Shown: positions 8,112 to 17,197, counted from the stretch's first letter. The stretch: 64,000 nt of DNA from Natronogracilivirga saccharolytica (GCF_017921895.1 NZ_JAFIDN010000005.1:186001-250000), one strand, 5' to 3'. The notes: generated from the sequence alone by a model not told the origin. Program-made: numbers and translations.

Positions 8112-8855
8112 TTATCGCAAAGAATCTTCCAGGGCCAGGGATGCATCGCTTTTTTCATCCCGGTATTTGATTATCAAAGCGCAGTTCATCTGGAATCCTG
8201 CCTGGCTCGCCCATGAGAACCGCCCGGAAACCGGACGTGTTCCGGAGACAACCACTGCCCGTTCCGGGACAGGTTCACCCCGGTCCAGCTGCCGCTCGTT
8301 AACACAATCAAAAACCGGCACACCCTGCGAAAGCACCACACCCGGGGCAATAACGGCATTTTGCAGCACCTGCACCCCTTCCACCAGTATCGCTCCGGCA
8401 CCGATAAAAGCACCGTCCTCGACAATAACGGGCGACTGATTTACCGGTTCCAGCACGCCTCCTATCTGTACACCTGCCGATAAGTGGACACTCCTGCCAA
8501 TCTGTGCGCATGATCCGACCAGCACATGCGAATCGATCATGGTTCCTTCATCTACATATGCTCCGATATTGATGTACGATGGCGGCATGACAATCACTCC
8601 GGGCGCCACATAGGATCCGGTCCGTACAGCGCTTCCGCCCGGCACAACCCGGACCTTCCGCTCAACCGTAAATTTCTGCGGCCTAAGATTGTGCTTGTCT
8701 ACAAATTCATCCATTTCGGTCAATTCACCGGCACGAAACGCATCCAGAATTGCCTGTTTCACTTCCGGATTGGCCTTCCATTCACCGTTTTCCTTCCGGG
8801 CACTCCGGACTCCCCCGGCCTGCAATCCTTCCAGAACCTGCTTCCAGTCACTCAT
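8112..8855 (-). CDS. dapD: Tetrahydrodipicolinate N-succinyltransferase
   Basis: Adds a succinyl (or acetyl) group to tetrahydrodipicolinate in lysine and diaminopimelate synthesis. The 247-residue protein has a short helical N-terminus and then left-handed beta-helix hexapeptide repeats from about residue 70 to 195, including PGVIVMPPSYINIGAYVDEG and GGVLEPVNQSPVIVEDGAFI; those two stretches are typical of DapD. It is a little shorter than the 274-residue E. coli enzyme. It lies between dapA and the aminotransferase gene. No dapE or lysA is seen in the window, so the pathway is completed elsewhere. Succinyl rather than acetyl use is inferred from the DapD likeness. Confidence 0.88.
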   Translation of the reverse strand: MSDWKQVLEGLQAGGVRSARKENGEWKANPEVKQAILDAFRAGELTEMDEFVDKHNLRPQKFTVERKVRVVPGGSAVRTGSYVAPGVIVMPPSYINIGAYVDEGTMIDSHVLVGSCAQIGRSVHLSAGVQIGGVLEPVNQSPVIVEDGAFIGAGAILVEGVQVLQNAVIAPGVVLSQGVPVFDCVNERQLDRGEPVPERAVVVSGTRPVSGRFSWASQAGFQMNCALIIKYRDEKSDASLALEDSLR

Positions 8856-8981
8856 TTCTAAAATCCTTCTTTATAATTATTTCGATTTTCATTTTTTGCT
8901 ATTTATGCTATTTATGCTGCCGTACCTGCCGGTTTATGATAGCCATTTCCGTTTTGCGATCATAAACTGGCGTCAACTGCT

Positions 8982-9899
8982 TTACCGGACTTCCGCCGGT
9001 TTTCTGCTTCTTTCTGCATGCCAGTCAGTTACCTGGTCTGAAACTGACCTCAGATATTCAAGACGAACCATATCGTCTCTGTGCAGTGGCAGCTTTACCT
9101 CATCCGTGCGGATACGCTCCCCTGCACAAAGCAGCGCCTTGGCCGGTACCGGGTTTGACGCAACAAAAAGTGCTTTTGAAGCCTCCTGCCAGAAAGAACG
9201 CTCAATTTCGGACAGCTGATTCTCCAGTGCCAGCTCACAAAACAGCCGGGTCGCTTCCGGCCAGACATTGCCGGCCACGGAAACTACACCCGCAGCGCCG
9301 TGCGGTGCAAATTCGGGCAGCATGGCATCATCGCCGCTGTAAACCAGTGCATCTCCGGCTGCCGAGCGGTACCGGCGGAACTCCTCCACGGACCCGCTTG
9401 CCTCCTTGATCGCCCAGAAATTGCGGTGATTTCTAAGCCTTTCAACAGTTTCAAGATGAAGAGAAGTGCCGGTCCTGCCGGGAACATTATACAGCATGAC
9501 TGGCCGGCTGACGAAATCCATCAGTGTTGTAAACCAGTTATACTGTCCTTCCGGACCCGGTTTCGCATAGATAGGTGTCACCATCAGATAGGCATCCACC
9601 GCTTTGGTTTCGAGGTAACAGAGCCATGAAATAATATCCGGAAGATGATGGCCTCCGACACCTGCCATAACAGGAACATCCAGGTTCAGCGACGTTGTGA
9701 AATCGATGATCAGTTTTCTTTCAGATTCACCGAGATTAAGCGCCTCACCGGTGCTTCCAAGAATCAGTACACCGTTGCCGGCATTTTCCTGTTCCCGGAG
9801 CAGCGATTCAAGACTACTCAGGTCCGGCTGGCCGGATGCGGTCAAAGGGGTTACAAGGGCCGTCCACAGGGGGTTTTGAAGGTCAGTTTGTGCTGTCAT
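8982..9899 (-). CDS. dapA: 4-hydroxy-tetrahydrodipicolinate synthase
   Basis: Condenses pyruvate with aspartate semialdehyde, the committed step to lysine. The 305-residue TIM barrel shows the pyruvate-binding GSTGEALNL (48-56), the proton-relay tyrosines Y111 and Y137 (YNVPGRTG, 137-144) and the Schiff-base lysine K165 in AIKEASG. The C-terminal half carries the usual helical bundle (NPVPAKALL). It starts 33 bases after dapB and is followed by dapD after a 126-base gap, so all belong to one operon. The gene should respond to lysine through the upstream riboswitches; allosteric inhibition of the enzyme cannot be judged from sequence. Confidence 0.93.
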   Translation of the reverse strand: MTAQTDLQNPLWTALVTPLTASGQPDLSSLESLLREQENAGNGVLILGSTGEALNLGESERKLIIDFTTSLNLDVPVMAGVGGHHLPDIISWLCYLETKAVDAYLMVTPIYAKPGPEGQYNWFTTLMDFVSRPVMLYNVPGRTGTSLHLETVERLRNHRNFWAIKEASGSVEEFRRYRSAAGDALVYSGDDAMLPEFAPHGAAGVVSVAGNVWPEATRLFCELALENQLSEIERSFWQEASKALFVASNPVPAKALLCAGERIRTDEVKLPLHRDDMVRLEYLRSVSDQVTDWHAERSRKPAEVR

Positions 9900-9932
9900 A
9901 ATATGATTTGTTGTTTTGGAAGTGACAGATTA

Positions 9933-10631
9933 TCAGTTTCGGGACTGGATATGACGCAGGACAAATTGCTGGATGTCATAAAGTCCGGGTTCAAGCCTGT
10001 TTTGATCTGACAGCAGGCGGGATGCTGTCCACAAGGCTCCGGATGCGAATATCTGCCGGTCTTTGGCCATGTGGTGGATACTGATTTTTTCAAAAGGTGT
10101 ATCCAGCGTAAGTGTATGCTGCCCGACTACATCGCCTGTTCGCTCCGATGTGATGGTGGCAGGCTGATCCAGCCAGCGCTTCCAGGCAAGGGCCGTTCCG
10201 CTCGGGGCATCCTTTTTTTGCGCATGATGGATGTCAAGAATCGAAAAGCGGTGTTCGTCGTACATGGTTGCCGCCATTCCCATGATCTGGATCATCTCGT
10301 GGATGAGATTCATTCCCAGGCTGAAGTTGCTGGCATGAATCCACACCAGCCCGGCACCGGCGATGCGCCTGGAGAAATCCTCGCGTCCATCCGGCCAGTC
10401 AAATCCGGTTGATCCCGAAACAACAGGTTTTCCGGATGCGATCAATTCCGGGATATATTCGGCAAAGGCATCTCCCGGAAGGAAACTGATAATGACATCG
10501 TGTTCAGCGAGCAAGTTGCGTTCGGGCGGACGGGATCGGTTAAAAACGGTAACGGAAATGCCGGACTGTCCGTCGGCCAGATCATTGACCCGGCTTCCGG
10601 TTTTTCCGTTTCCAAGCAGTGCAATATTCAT
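9933..10631 (-). CDS. dapB: 4-hydroxy-tetrahydrodipicolinate reductase
   Basis: Reduces the dapA product to tetrahydrodipicolinate with NAD(P)H. The 232-residue protein opens with the Rossmann loop LLGNGKTGSRV (5-15), has SGSTGFDWP (72-80), then the DapB signature with the catalytic pair HH (135-136) and K140 in HHAQKKDAPSGTAL. It is shorter than the 273-residue E. coli enzyme, and of the size seen in Bacteroidota. It is the first gene of the operon; its start is 167 bases from the nearer lysine aptamer. There is no clear Shine-Dalgarno site before the ATG. Confidence 0.92.
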   Translation of the reverse strand: MNIALLGNGKTGSRVNDLADGQSGISVTVFNRSRPPERNLLAEHDVIISFLPGDAFAEYIPELIASGKPVVSGSTGFDWPDGREDFSRRIAGAGLVWIHASNFSLGMNLIHEMIQIMGMAATMYDEHRFSILDIHHAQKKDAPSGTALAWKRWLDQPATITSERTGDVVGQHTLTLDTPFEKISIHHMAKDRQIFASGALWTASRLLSDQNRLEPGLYDIQQFVLRHIQSRN

Positions 10632-10688
10632 CAGGGTGATACTTTAGAGAAACCAGTGCCGCTGTAAAGGCAGCAAACAGGTTTCCGG

Positions 10689-10713
10689 TTCAGGTTTGTA
10701 ACATGCACCTGAA
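10689..10713 (-). promoter_or_regulatory. Hairpin in dapB leader
   Basis: Between the proximal lysine aptamer and dapB, TTCAGGT (10689-10695) pairs perfectly with ACCTGAA (10707-10713) around an 11-base loop. No T-tract follows, so it is not a plain intrinsic terminator. It may take part in the riboswitch expression platform. The remaining leader, 10632-10798, holds no gene. Confidence 0.35.
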
Positions 10714-10798
10714 AAGCATCACGACGGAATCATTCGCCGGGGCAGGATTAAGGAAGGCAGAAGGCGAATTACTGTGTCATGCACTGTTCATCACTCCT

Positions 10799-10994
10799 AA
10801 AGCACTCCACGACCTGCTCGCAAATGAGTCAGCGTGACAGTCCCAGGGATTCAACCACTGGACCCAACTTTTCAAATCACCGGCGGACTTGAAAAGCTTC
10901 GGCAACAACGCCCCCTGGCCATCGGTCACTGGCAGCTCCCGCAACGGGAGTCCGGCACCTCGCGATGGTTGCCTGACGGTTGCACCTCTTCAGG
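10799..10994 (-). promoter_or_regulatory. Lysine riboswitch (L box), proximal copy
   Basis: Read on the minus strand, this stretch has all the main conserved parts of the lysine aptamer in order: GAAGAGGTGCAA at the 5' side, TTGCCGAAGC, GTTGAATCCCTGGGACTGTC, and GTGGAGTGCTTTAGG at the 3' side. The outer P1 stem pairs CCTGAAG (10994-10988) with CTTTAGG (10802-10796, with one G-U). The E. coli lysC leader has nearly the same GAATCCCCTGGGTTGTCACC and GGTGGAGCACTTC blocks. It lies 167 bases upstream of dapB. Confidence 0.9.
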
Positions 10995-11097
10995 TAACAA
11001 TATTTAAGGAACAATAAAAAAGTGAGAGGGCGTCATTGTCACACTGCCTGTACGGATGGGCTTGTGCAGGTGTGATCAAACCCGAATGAGAAAGGGC
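10995..11097 (-). promoter_or_regulatory. Linker between the two lysine aptamers
   Basis: On the minus strand TCACACCTGC pairs with GCAGTGTGA (9 pairs and one bulge), followed about 17 bases later by a run of six T. It could be the expression platform of the distal aptamer, although the T-run is too far from the stem for a classic terminator. No coding region is seen. Confidence 0.35.
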
Positions 11098-11291
11098 CAG
11101 AAGCACTCCACAAGCTGTTTCGCACTGAAACAGTGTGACAGGAACCGGGATTCAGCCCGAAAACCCAACAAACCGGAAAGCCGTTTTCCCGGATTGCTTC
11201 GGCAAGTCATCCCCTCACCGTCGGTCGCAGGTTATGTCCGTTTCCGGACCGGCACCTTGCGACGGCTGCCTGATGCTTGCACCTCTTCAAT
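11098..11291 (-). promoter_or_regulatory. Lysine riboswitch (L box), distal copy
   Basis: A second full aptamer, about 103 bases upstream of the first. Conserved blocks in order on the minus strand are GAAGAGGTGCAAG, CTTGCCGAAGCAA, GGGCTGAATCCCGGTTCCTG plus TCACACTG, and TTGTGGAGTGCTTC. The copies agree in the conserved core but differ strongly in stem sequences that still pair (for example GGTCCGGAAACGGACA here against GGACTCCCGTTGCGGGAGC in the other), so this is an old or independently kept pair and not a fresh duplication. The aptamer begins within about ten bases of the promoter. Confidence 0.9.
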
Positions 11292-11298
11292 CAAGTCT

Positions 11299-11329
11299 CA
11301 ATTATAATGATCCCATTATTAAAATCAAA
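11299..11329 (-). promoter_or_regulatory. Bacteroides-type promoter of the dap operon
   Basis: On the minus strand TTTG (11329-11326) and TATAATTG (11306-11299) are separated by exactly 19 bases. This fits the Bacteroides consensus TTTG-N19..21-TAnnTTTG with one mismatch. The same bases also read as a sigma70-like TTGATT-N16-TATAAT. Transcription would start almost at the first base of the distal lysine aptamer. Confidence 0.65.
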
Positions 11330-11341
11330 ATAAAAAATGAG

Positions 11342-11872
11342 CTACGTTGAGAACCCCTCCAAATCCTTGCCCATGGTCAGCTCGTCCACATAACGGCCGT
11401 CAATGCGCATGGATTTCGGATGATGCCCCTCGATGCGGTATCCCATCTTTTTATACAGGGCAACCGCAGCTTTGTTTTCCTCGATCACGGTCAGACAGAT
11501 ACGGTTGATTCCGTGCTTTCTGCACCAGGTTTCCAGCTCACTCATTAAACGGGTTCCCACCCCCCTTCCTGCGAACTGCTGAAGAATTCCGATTACTATG
11601 TAGACTCGATGACGTACCTTTTGCCAAGGCATCCGCCGCACTTCCAGATAGCCGGCCATTCTCATTTCACCGTCATGACCGATGCCTTCAGCGGCAAATA
11701 CCGTCCCGTTTTCAGGTGGCTTCATGGACGTTAATTTTTTTTTCCACTCCCGGACATCTGCCGGACGTTCGCCCGGTTCATACAGCAAATACTTTGTCTC
11801 CCGGTCAAGCTGCAGCATCAGCTTAACCAGTGCTTCGGCGTCATCGCCGGTTATTTCCCTGATTTCTATCAT
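11342..11872 (-). CDS. GNAT-family N-acetyltransferase
   Basis: A 176-residue GNAT enzyme that should transfer an acetyl group from acetyl-CoA to an amine. The CoA-binding motif A reads QQFAGRGVGTRLM (98-110, pattern Q-x-x-G-x-G), and motif B reads ENKAAVALYKKMGY (132-145). The substrate cannot be told; the shape resembles ribosomal-protein or small-molecule acetylases. The gene lies directly upstream of the dap promoter on the same strand, its stop being only about 13 bases from the -33 box, so it is probably a separate transcription unit. Confidence 0.82.
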   Translation of the reverse strand: MIEIREITGDDAEALVKLMLQLDRETKYLLYEPGERPADVREWKKKLTSMKPPENGTVFAAEGIGHDGEMRMAGYLEVRRMPWQKVRHRVYIVIGILQQFAGRGVGTRLMSELETWCRKHGINRICLTVIEENKAAVALYKKMGYRIEGHHPKSMRIDGRYVDELTMGKDLEGFST

Positions 11873-11974
11873 TATTCCCCGTAATTTTGTTATTCTTGAT
11901 GCTCCGGCTCCTTCACAGCCGGGGTAATGCCATTATATTACCGCCGGTATCCTTTTTCAAGCAGCTTTTGATTC

Positions 11975-12643
11975 ATGATGCAATATTCCCGAAACGCACT
12001 GCTGATGCTCTCCCTCGCATCGGCTGCAGTTTATGTCTCACTGACACTGATCATCGTGCACTATGCACATGACGATGGTATTGCGTCACTGTTCGACCAT
12101 GGATTCCCGCTGGCCGGGCAGCTTGTTTCGGGATTTTTGTTCGGCATACTGGCTGCCGGATTCGTGGCATTCGTCATGTTCCGCACCCCAGTTTCGAGAA
12201 TTCTGCGTGACTATACCATCGTTGACATGCTTTCGGGCATGAAGTTCCGCCGGTTTGACCGCGCCCAGGTCTCCTTTTTTGCGGGCGTCGGCGAGGAGCT
12301 TTTGTTCCGCGGTGCGCTTCAGCCGGTTATCGGGCTCTGGCTGACCTCCCTGCTGTTTGTCGCACTCCACGGATATTTCAAGTTCACTTCGATACTGCAT
12401 GTGCTTTTCGGAGTGATGATGTTCGGGCTGAGTGTCGGCCTTGGTTTGCTGTTTGAATGGGCGGGACTGATTGCCGCAATGACCGCTCACGCTGTATATG
12501 ACTACATCATGCTCATCATCGGGGAAAAGTATGAGTTCGGTGGGAAGGAACAATCCGGGACATACGAACAGTCTGATTCACCTGAAAATTTCGAGTCACC
12601 TGGTCAGTCTGAATCAACCGGTCATTCTCAGAAACCGGATTGA
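11975..12643 (+). CDS. CPBP-family intramembrane metalloprotease
   Basis: 222 residues with about six membrane segments. The active-site motifs of the Abi/CPBP (Rce1-like) family are present: EELLFRG (E107, E108, R112), FVALHGY (H132) and AMTAHAVYDY (H173). Members cleave prenylated or other membrane-bound substrates, or act in bacteriocin immunity; the substrate here is unknown. The soluble tail from about residue 187 is made of degenerate six-residue units (QSDSPE, NFESPG, QSESTG, HSQKPD) encoded by an exact 18-bp register, which looks like a late repeat expansion added to the gene end. Confidence 0.85.
   Translation: MMQYSRNALLMLSLASAAVYVSLTLIIVHYAHDDGIASLFDHGFPLAGQLVSGFLFGILAAGFVAFVMFRTPVSRILRDYTIVDMLSGMKFRRFDRAQVSFFAGVGEELLFRGALQPVIGLWLTSLLFVALHGYFKFTSILHVLFGVMMFGLSVGLGLLFEWAGLIAAMTAHAVYDYIMLIIGEKYEFGGKEQSGTYEQSDSPENFESPGQSESTGHSQKPD
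12548..12640 (+). repeat. 18-bp degenerate tandem repeats in CPBP gene tail
   Basis: Units at 12548-12565, 12569-12586, 12587-12604, 12605-12622 and 12623-12640; the last four are in exact 18-bp register (for example CAGTCTGATTCACCTGAA and CAGTCTGAATCAACCGGT). The repeat stops at the stop codon. Confidence 0.7.
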
Positions 12644-12674
12644 CCGGAATTGCGGGTCAGCAGGTACCACATGA

Positions 12675-14522
12675 TCATTCATCCCGTTCCCTTTCGCCGG
12701 AACCGGGGGCAAAATCCGGCGGAATCTTCTCATGATAACCGGTTGCCATTTGCCAGGCCCGTGCCAGTGAAAGCACGGTTCCTTCATCATAAAGATGGCC
12801 GTTGAATGTAATGCTGACGGGAAGTCCTGATTCCACATCAAATCCGGTCGGAACGGAAACCGACGGATGTCCGGTCAGATTGGTAACCTGCAGATTCCCC
12901 CCCACAAATGAAGGCGATACATAGACATCGACATCACTGATGGCCTCGTCCATCTGCTTCATCAAAAGCGTGCGGATCCTGTTTGCCTGAATATATTCCA
13001 CGGCGGGCACAAAACGGGCAGCCCGGAACACATTTGGCCAGGCATCTCTCACCTGCCGCACCATCATGGTGTCTTTACCGCTTCGGGTCACCTCATCGAA
13101 AGCAGCGGCTGCCTCTACGTTCAGGATAATGCGCATTGGCGCTGCAGTAATTTCCGGTAATGAAACCGGCACCAGTTCCGCCCCCAGATCCCTGAGTTTT
13201 TCAAGCACTCGTTTGTCGAATTCATGATAGCCGTGTTCGGATTCAAATGCATCAGCGATGTATCCGATGCGTTTGTTCTCAAAATCAAACTCAGGGTCGT
13301 AATTAAACGGGATATCCCGTACCGACGGATCTTTTTCGTACCCGCTTCCGGTGGCATCGCCGCCATCGCCGGAGGCATCCGTTCTGTTCGCCGGACCATA
13401 AATGGCGTCAAAAACAATAGCGGCATCGTGAGCCGAGCGGGTAACCGGACCGATTTTGTCCATACTCCAGCTCAGAGCCATGACCCCCTGGCGGCTGACT
13501 CTTCCGAATGTGGGGCGGAACCCGGTCACTCCGTTTCTTGTGGCCGGCGAAATGATAGAGCCCAGGGTTTCGGAACCGATCGAAAATGGAATGAGTCCCG
13601 CGGCCACGGCGGATGCCGAACCGGCGCTTGATCCGCTGCTGCCGTACTGCGTATTCCAGGGAGTCCGGGTCATTCCACCGAACCAGACATCGCCCCAGGC
13701 AAGTTCGCCCAGTGACAACTTGGCGACATGTACTGCTCCGGCTGCTTCCAGCTTGCTGATGACCGCAGCCGTGTAATCGGGCTCCCGCCCGGCATATATC
13801 TTCGAGCCCCAGGATGCAGGATACCCTTTCAAGTCCAGCAGGTCTTTTGTTCCGTACGGGATGCCGTGAAGTAAACCGCGGTAATTGCCTTCAGCAATCT
13901 CCCGGTCAGCCCGGCGTGCCTGCGCAAGCGCAAGCGAATCCGTCAGTGTAACCACGGTTTTGAGTTCATCATCGTACCGGCGGATGCGCTCAAGGAACAT
14001 GCGGGTAAGTTCTTCGGAAGTCACAGCTCCGCTTTGAATGAGCACAGCCAGTTTTTCAACCGGATAAAACGCCAGTTCTTCGGGTTCATCAGGCAATTCA
14101 ACCTGCTCATCAAGCATCCAGTCGATGGAATGCTGCTCTTCTTCGGACTGATGCCACGGAAGCATCGGATCGAAGTGCATGGCTGGCATCACATCATTTC
14201 CGATATCATAGCCTCTGAGTTCTTCATAGTATCCAAGCTGTGTGATCACGTCTTTCATCATGGAGTCACGATGGGCATCACTGAATGACAATCCGTACAG
14301 CTTTTCCGCTTCCCTGATACTTTCTGCTGTAAACGACGGCAGTGTATCCTGCATATTCCGGTACCGTGCTGATTCACTCACGGAATCATAACCGCCTCCG
14401 ATGGAGGTAATACCGGCCAGAGGCCCCCGGTCCGCAATTCCGATGAACATCAGCGATGCGGCCATGACTCCGGCGAAAAAAAAGGAAGCTGCGGTTTTCC
14501 AGTGTCTGATAAGGTGTGTCAT
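12675..14522 (-). CDS. Amidase-signature hydrolase, exported or membrane-anchored
   Basis: An amidase of the GatA/AS family that hydrolyses amide bonds. I place the start at 14522 (ATG), giving 615 residues with an N-terminal hydrophobic segment (about residues 10-28) that acts as signal or anchor; an upstream ATG at 14585 would add 21 residues. The Ser-Ser-Lys triad is visible: K226 in PYGTKDLLD, the cis-serine in QYGSSGSSAGSA (S298) and the nucleophile S322 in GSETLGSIISPA. About 150 extra residues stand before the catalytic domain. The gene is 11 bases beyond the permease stop on the same strand, so it may share that operon. The substrate is unknown. Confidence 0.8.
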   Translation of the reverse strand: MTHLIRHWKTAASFFFAGVMAASLMFIGIADRGPLAGITSIGGGYDSVSESARYRNMQDTLPSFTAESIREAEKLYGLSFSDAHRDSMMKDVITQLGYYEELRGYDIGNDVMPAMHFDPMLPWHQSEEEQHSIDWMLDEQVELPDEPEELAFYPVEKLAVLIQSGAVTSEELTRMFLERIRRYDDELKTVVTLTDSLALAQARRADREIAEGNYRGLLHGIPYGTKDLLDLKGYPASWGSKIYAGREPDYTAAVISKLEAAGAVHVAKLSLGELAWGDVWFGGMTRTPWNTQYGSSGSSAGSASAVAAGLIPFSIGSETLGSIISPATRNGVTGFRPTFGRVSRQGVMALSWSMDKIGPVTRSAHDAAIVFDAIYGPANRTDASGDGGDATGSGYEKDPSVRDIPFNYDPEFDFENKRIGYIADAFESEHGYHEFDKRVLEKLRDLGAELVPVSLPEITAAPMRIILNVEAAAAFDEVTRSGKDTMMVRQVRDAWPNVFRAARFVPAVEYIQANRIRTLLMKQMDEAISDVDVYVSPSFVGGNLQVTNLTGHPSVSVPTGFDVESGLPVSITFNGHLYDEGTVLSLARAWQMATGYHEKIPPDFAPGSGERERDE

Positions 14523-14596
14523 ATATCGAATTTCGGAGTGATGCTTCAGGCGGGAAGCCGGACCGGAATGACCCCCTCTAAACATCCCGCCCGGTT

Positions 14597-17197
14597 TTAT
14601 CCTTCTGCCCTGAGAACTTCAAGCGGTTTGCTTTGCAATATACCACGGAAATTCAAAAATCCGACAATGAGTGTCAGAGCGATCACAACCACTGAAGCAG
14701 CCAGCAGTGCCCACAGGTCAGGCACAAAAATCAGATCGAAATACAGCAGCGCAAGCAGCCATCCGGCAATCAAGGCCAGCAGAAGGCCGGTCAGGCAGGA
14801 CAAGGCCCCAAGCCAGAGATATTCCACAAACTGAATCCCGAGAATCTGCCTGCGGGTAGCTCCGATAGTGCGAAGCAGAACGGATTCTTTCAGACGCTGA
14901 AACCGGCTTATGGCGATGGCACTTGCAAGCACGATCAGACCGGTCAGAATACTGAAGAGAGCCATAAACTGAACAGCCATGGCAACCTTGTCCAGAAATG
15001 TCTCGACACTTTGCAGCACGAGTCCGACATCAATGGCCGACACATTAGGATGGGATTGAACAACAGCCTGCTGGATTCGTGCCCCGGTCTGCTCATCCGG
15101 CGTCCTCAGGGTCAGTGCATGGAACTGAGGCGCCGATTCCAGCACACCGGCCGGAAAAAGCACAAAGAAATTGGGCTGGGGGCGCTGAAAATCGACTTCG
15201 CGTATCGAGGCCACGCGGGTGTCCACGGGCACGCCCTGTATATCAAATGTAAGTGTATCACCAAGCCCGGCAGCGAGATCATCCGCCAGCCGGTAATCCA
15301 GTGAAACCGGAACCGGTTTCCCCGAGCCGATGCCTTCCGACTGTCCGATCCATTCTCCCTCACGGATGGTTTCCGCCTCGTTCAACTCCTCACGGTAGGT
15401 AACCCGGTATTCTCTGGTCAGCGCCCAGGAGCTTGCCGTACTTGTGGTATCATCCCTGATCTCGCGGACCGGACGATGATTCCGGTGTGTTAGCCGCATG
15501 GAGACAATCGGGACCGTTTCAAGCACCCGTGCGCCTTCATCGCGGCTGATATCCGTGACATCGTCCAGCTGGTCTGACTGGATATCATAAAACACAAGGT
15601 TGGACTGGTCCTCACCGGTCCGGAAGTCAATGCGCTGCAGTATCATTTCCTGTGACAAATACATCGAGCCGATCAGAAGCATGCCCATACCCAGTGTCGT
15701 TACCAGTACAGAAGTCTGGTTGTTGGGCCGGAACATGTTGGCAATTCCCTGGCGCCAAACGTAGGACAGAGACCGCAGCCTGAGCGAGCGCACGGTACGG
15801 ATCAGCAGGGATGACATGGCAAGCAGTACAAGTATCGATGCGATAATACCTGCAATGAATAATGCGGCAGCCGTAATGCTCTGCAGAAGTGCGGCAAGAA
15901 TCAGTGTCAGGGCCAGAATCACTGTTGCACCAATGCCGGTCTTGACCCGCCGTGAAACGTGGGCAAGCGGGGAAAAATCGGTGATTCTGACGGCAAGAAG
16001 CGGCGGGATGCTGCTGATGCTCATCAGCGGCATGACCGCCAGTGCAATGCTTGTTGCCATGCCCGTCAGGAGTCCCAGCCCGACTGCCGGAAGGGATACC
16101 TGCTGAACCAGCTCAAAAGGCAGAAAATCGGTGAACAGAAGCGGCAAAAACCGCTGGACAAGCAATCCGAGCAAGGCACCGGCAACAGCTCCGGCAAATC
16201 CGAGTCCGACCACCTGAATGCCGAATATGTACAGCACCTGCCGTGAGGAAGCCCCAAGGCAGCGGAGAGTTGCCACTGTTGCACTTTTCCGCTTGATGTA
16301 GACGTAAACGGCGCTTGCCACACCGAGGGCTCCCAGCATCAGAGCTATGAATCCGACCATACCCAGAAAGCGGGTCAGGTTGTCTATGATCTGCGCGAAA
16401 TCCTGTTTTCTGGATGCCACCGTTGTAACATTGATCCTGCTGTCCCCGGCAATCTCACGCACTTCTGACGCCATCTGCCCGATCTCATCTTCATCCGGAA
16501 TATGCTCCCGGCGGACCTCCTGTCCGTCACGGGTCACTCCCGGTTGTGAATGGCTTCCGAACCGGAACCATGTCTTGTACTGCACCCTGCTGCCACGATC
16601 CAGCAGCCGCGAACCGGCTACTGCATCCTTCGGTACAATTATGCGGGGACCGATGAGTGAAAAAGCAGCCGATTCACCGGGCACTTCCAGTATTTTTCCT
16701 GAAATCCGGATCCATTCCGTGCCAAGGCGGATGGAGTCTCCGACCTGCAGATCAAGCTGCTCCATAATCGGCCGGTCAACAAGCGCCTTCCGCTCCTGCT
16801 GATAGGTTTGCGCGGCTGTTTCCGGACTGGTTTTGATTTCACCATAAAACGGAAATGGACCTTCGATTGCACGTATTTGCGACAGCCGCGTCACATCCCC
16901 GTACATCACCATTGACGAAAATTCAATCGATCGGGCCTGGTCACCTCCCACCGAATCAATCCAGGCAACCAGTTCATTGCTGTAGGGCCGGCCTTGCGAA
17001 ATCTCGAGATCGGCCCCGAGCAGCTCGCGGGACTGCTCATCGACGGTCATAAGCACATCACTCCGGAAGGAAAGGATGGCTACGAGCGCCGCCACGCCGG
17101 CCACAATACCGCCGCAATAGACCAGCAGGCTTTTGTACTGGGAGCGGGCATCACGCCAGGCCGTTTTAATGCTGAAAATATCGGGCATCAGAGTCAT
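14597..17197 (-). CDS. ABC transporter permease, YbbP type (FtsX family)
   Basis: An 866-residue membrane protein with one N-terminal membrane segment (about 24-44), a first FtsX block of three or four segments (about 278-395), a middle pair (about 415-465), one near 500 and a C-terminal FtsX block (about 745-860). Large periplasmic domains lie between. This is the layout of YbbP/COG3127 exporters of the MacB-like mechanotransmission type. It overlaps the ATPase gene by 4 bases (ATGA). In E. coli ybbA-ybbP is divergent from tesA, and the same arrangement is found here. The substrate of these exporters is not firmly known; lipids or lipoproteins are suggested. Confidence 0.85.
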   Translation of the reverse strand: MTLMPDIFSIKTAWRDARSQYKSLLVYCGGIVAGVAALVAILSFRSDVLMTVDEQSRELLGADLEISQGRPYSNELVAWIDSVGGDQARSIEFSSMVMYGDVTRLSQIRAIEGPFPFYGEIKTSPETAAQTYQQERKALVDRPIMEQLDLQVGDSIRLGTEWIRISGKILEVPGESAAFSLIGPRIIVPKDAVAGSRLLDRGSRVQYKTWFRFGSHSQPGVTRDGQEVRREHIPDEDEIGQMASEVREIAGDSRINVTTVASRKQDFAQIIDNLTRFLGMVGFIALMLGALGVASAVYVYIKRKSATVATLRCLGASSRQVLYIFGIQVVGLGFAGAVAGALLGLLVQRFLPLLFTDFLPFELVQQVSLPAVGLGLLTGMATSIALAVMPLMSISSIPPLLAVRITDFSPLAHVSRRVKTGIGATVILALTLILAALLQSITAAALFIAGIIASILVLLAMSSLLIRTVRSLRLRSLSYVWRQGIANMFRPNNQTSVLVTTLGMGMLLIGSMYLSQEMILQRIDFRTGEDQSNLVFYDIQSDQLDDVTDISRDEGARVLETVPIVSMRLTHRNHRPVREIRDDTTSTASSWALTREYRVTYREELNEAETIREGEWIGQSEGIGSGKPVPVSLDYRLADDLAAGLGDTLTFDIQGVPVDTRVASIREVDFQRPQPNFFVLFPAGVLESAPQFHALTLRTPDEQTGARIQQAVVQSHPNVSAIDVGLVLQSVETFLDKVAMAVQFMALFSILTGLIVLASAIAISRFQRLKESVLLRTIGATRRQILGIQFVEYLWLGALSCLTGLLLALIAGWLLALLYFDLIFVPDLWALLAASVVVIALTLIVGFLNFRGILQSKPLEVLRAEG

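Noticed and set aside
11056-11307. Plus-strand open frame of 83 codons
   Set aside because: It is antisense to the distal lysine aptamer, and its sequence is explained by the conserved RNA.
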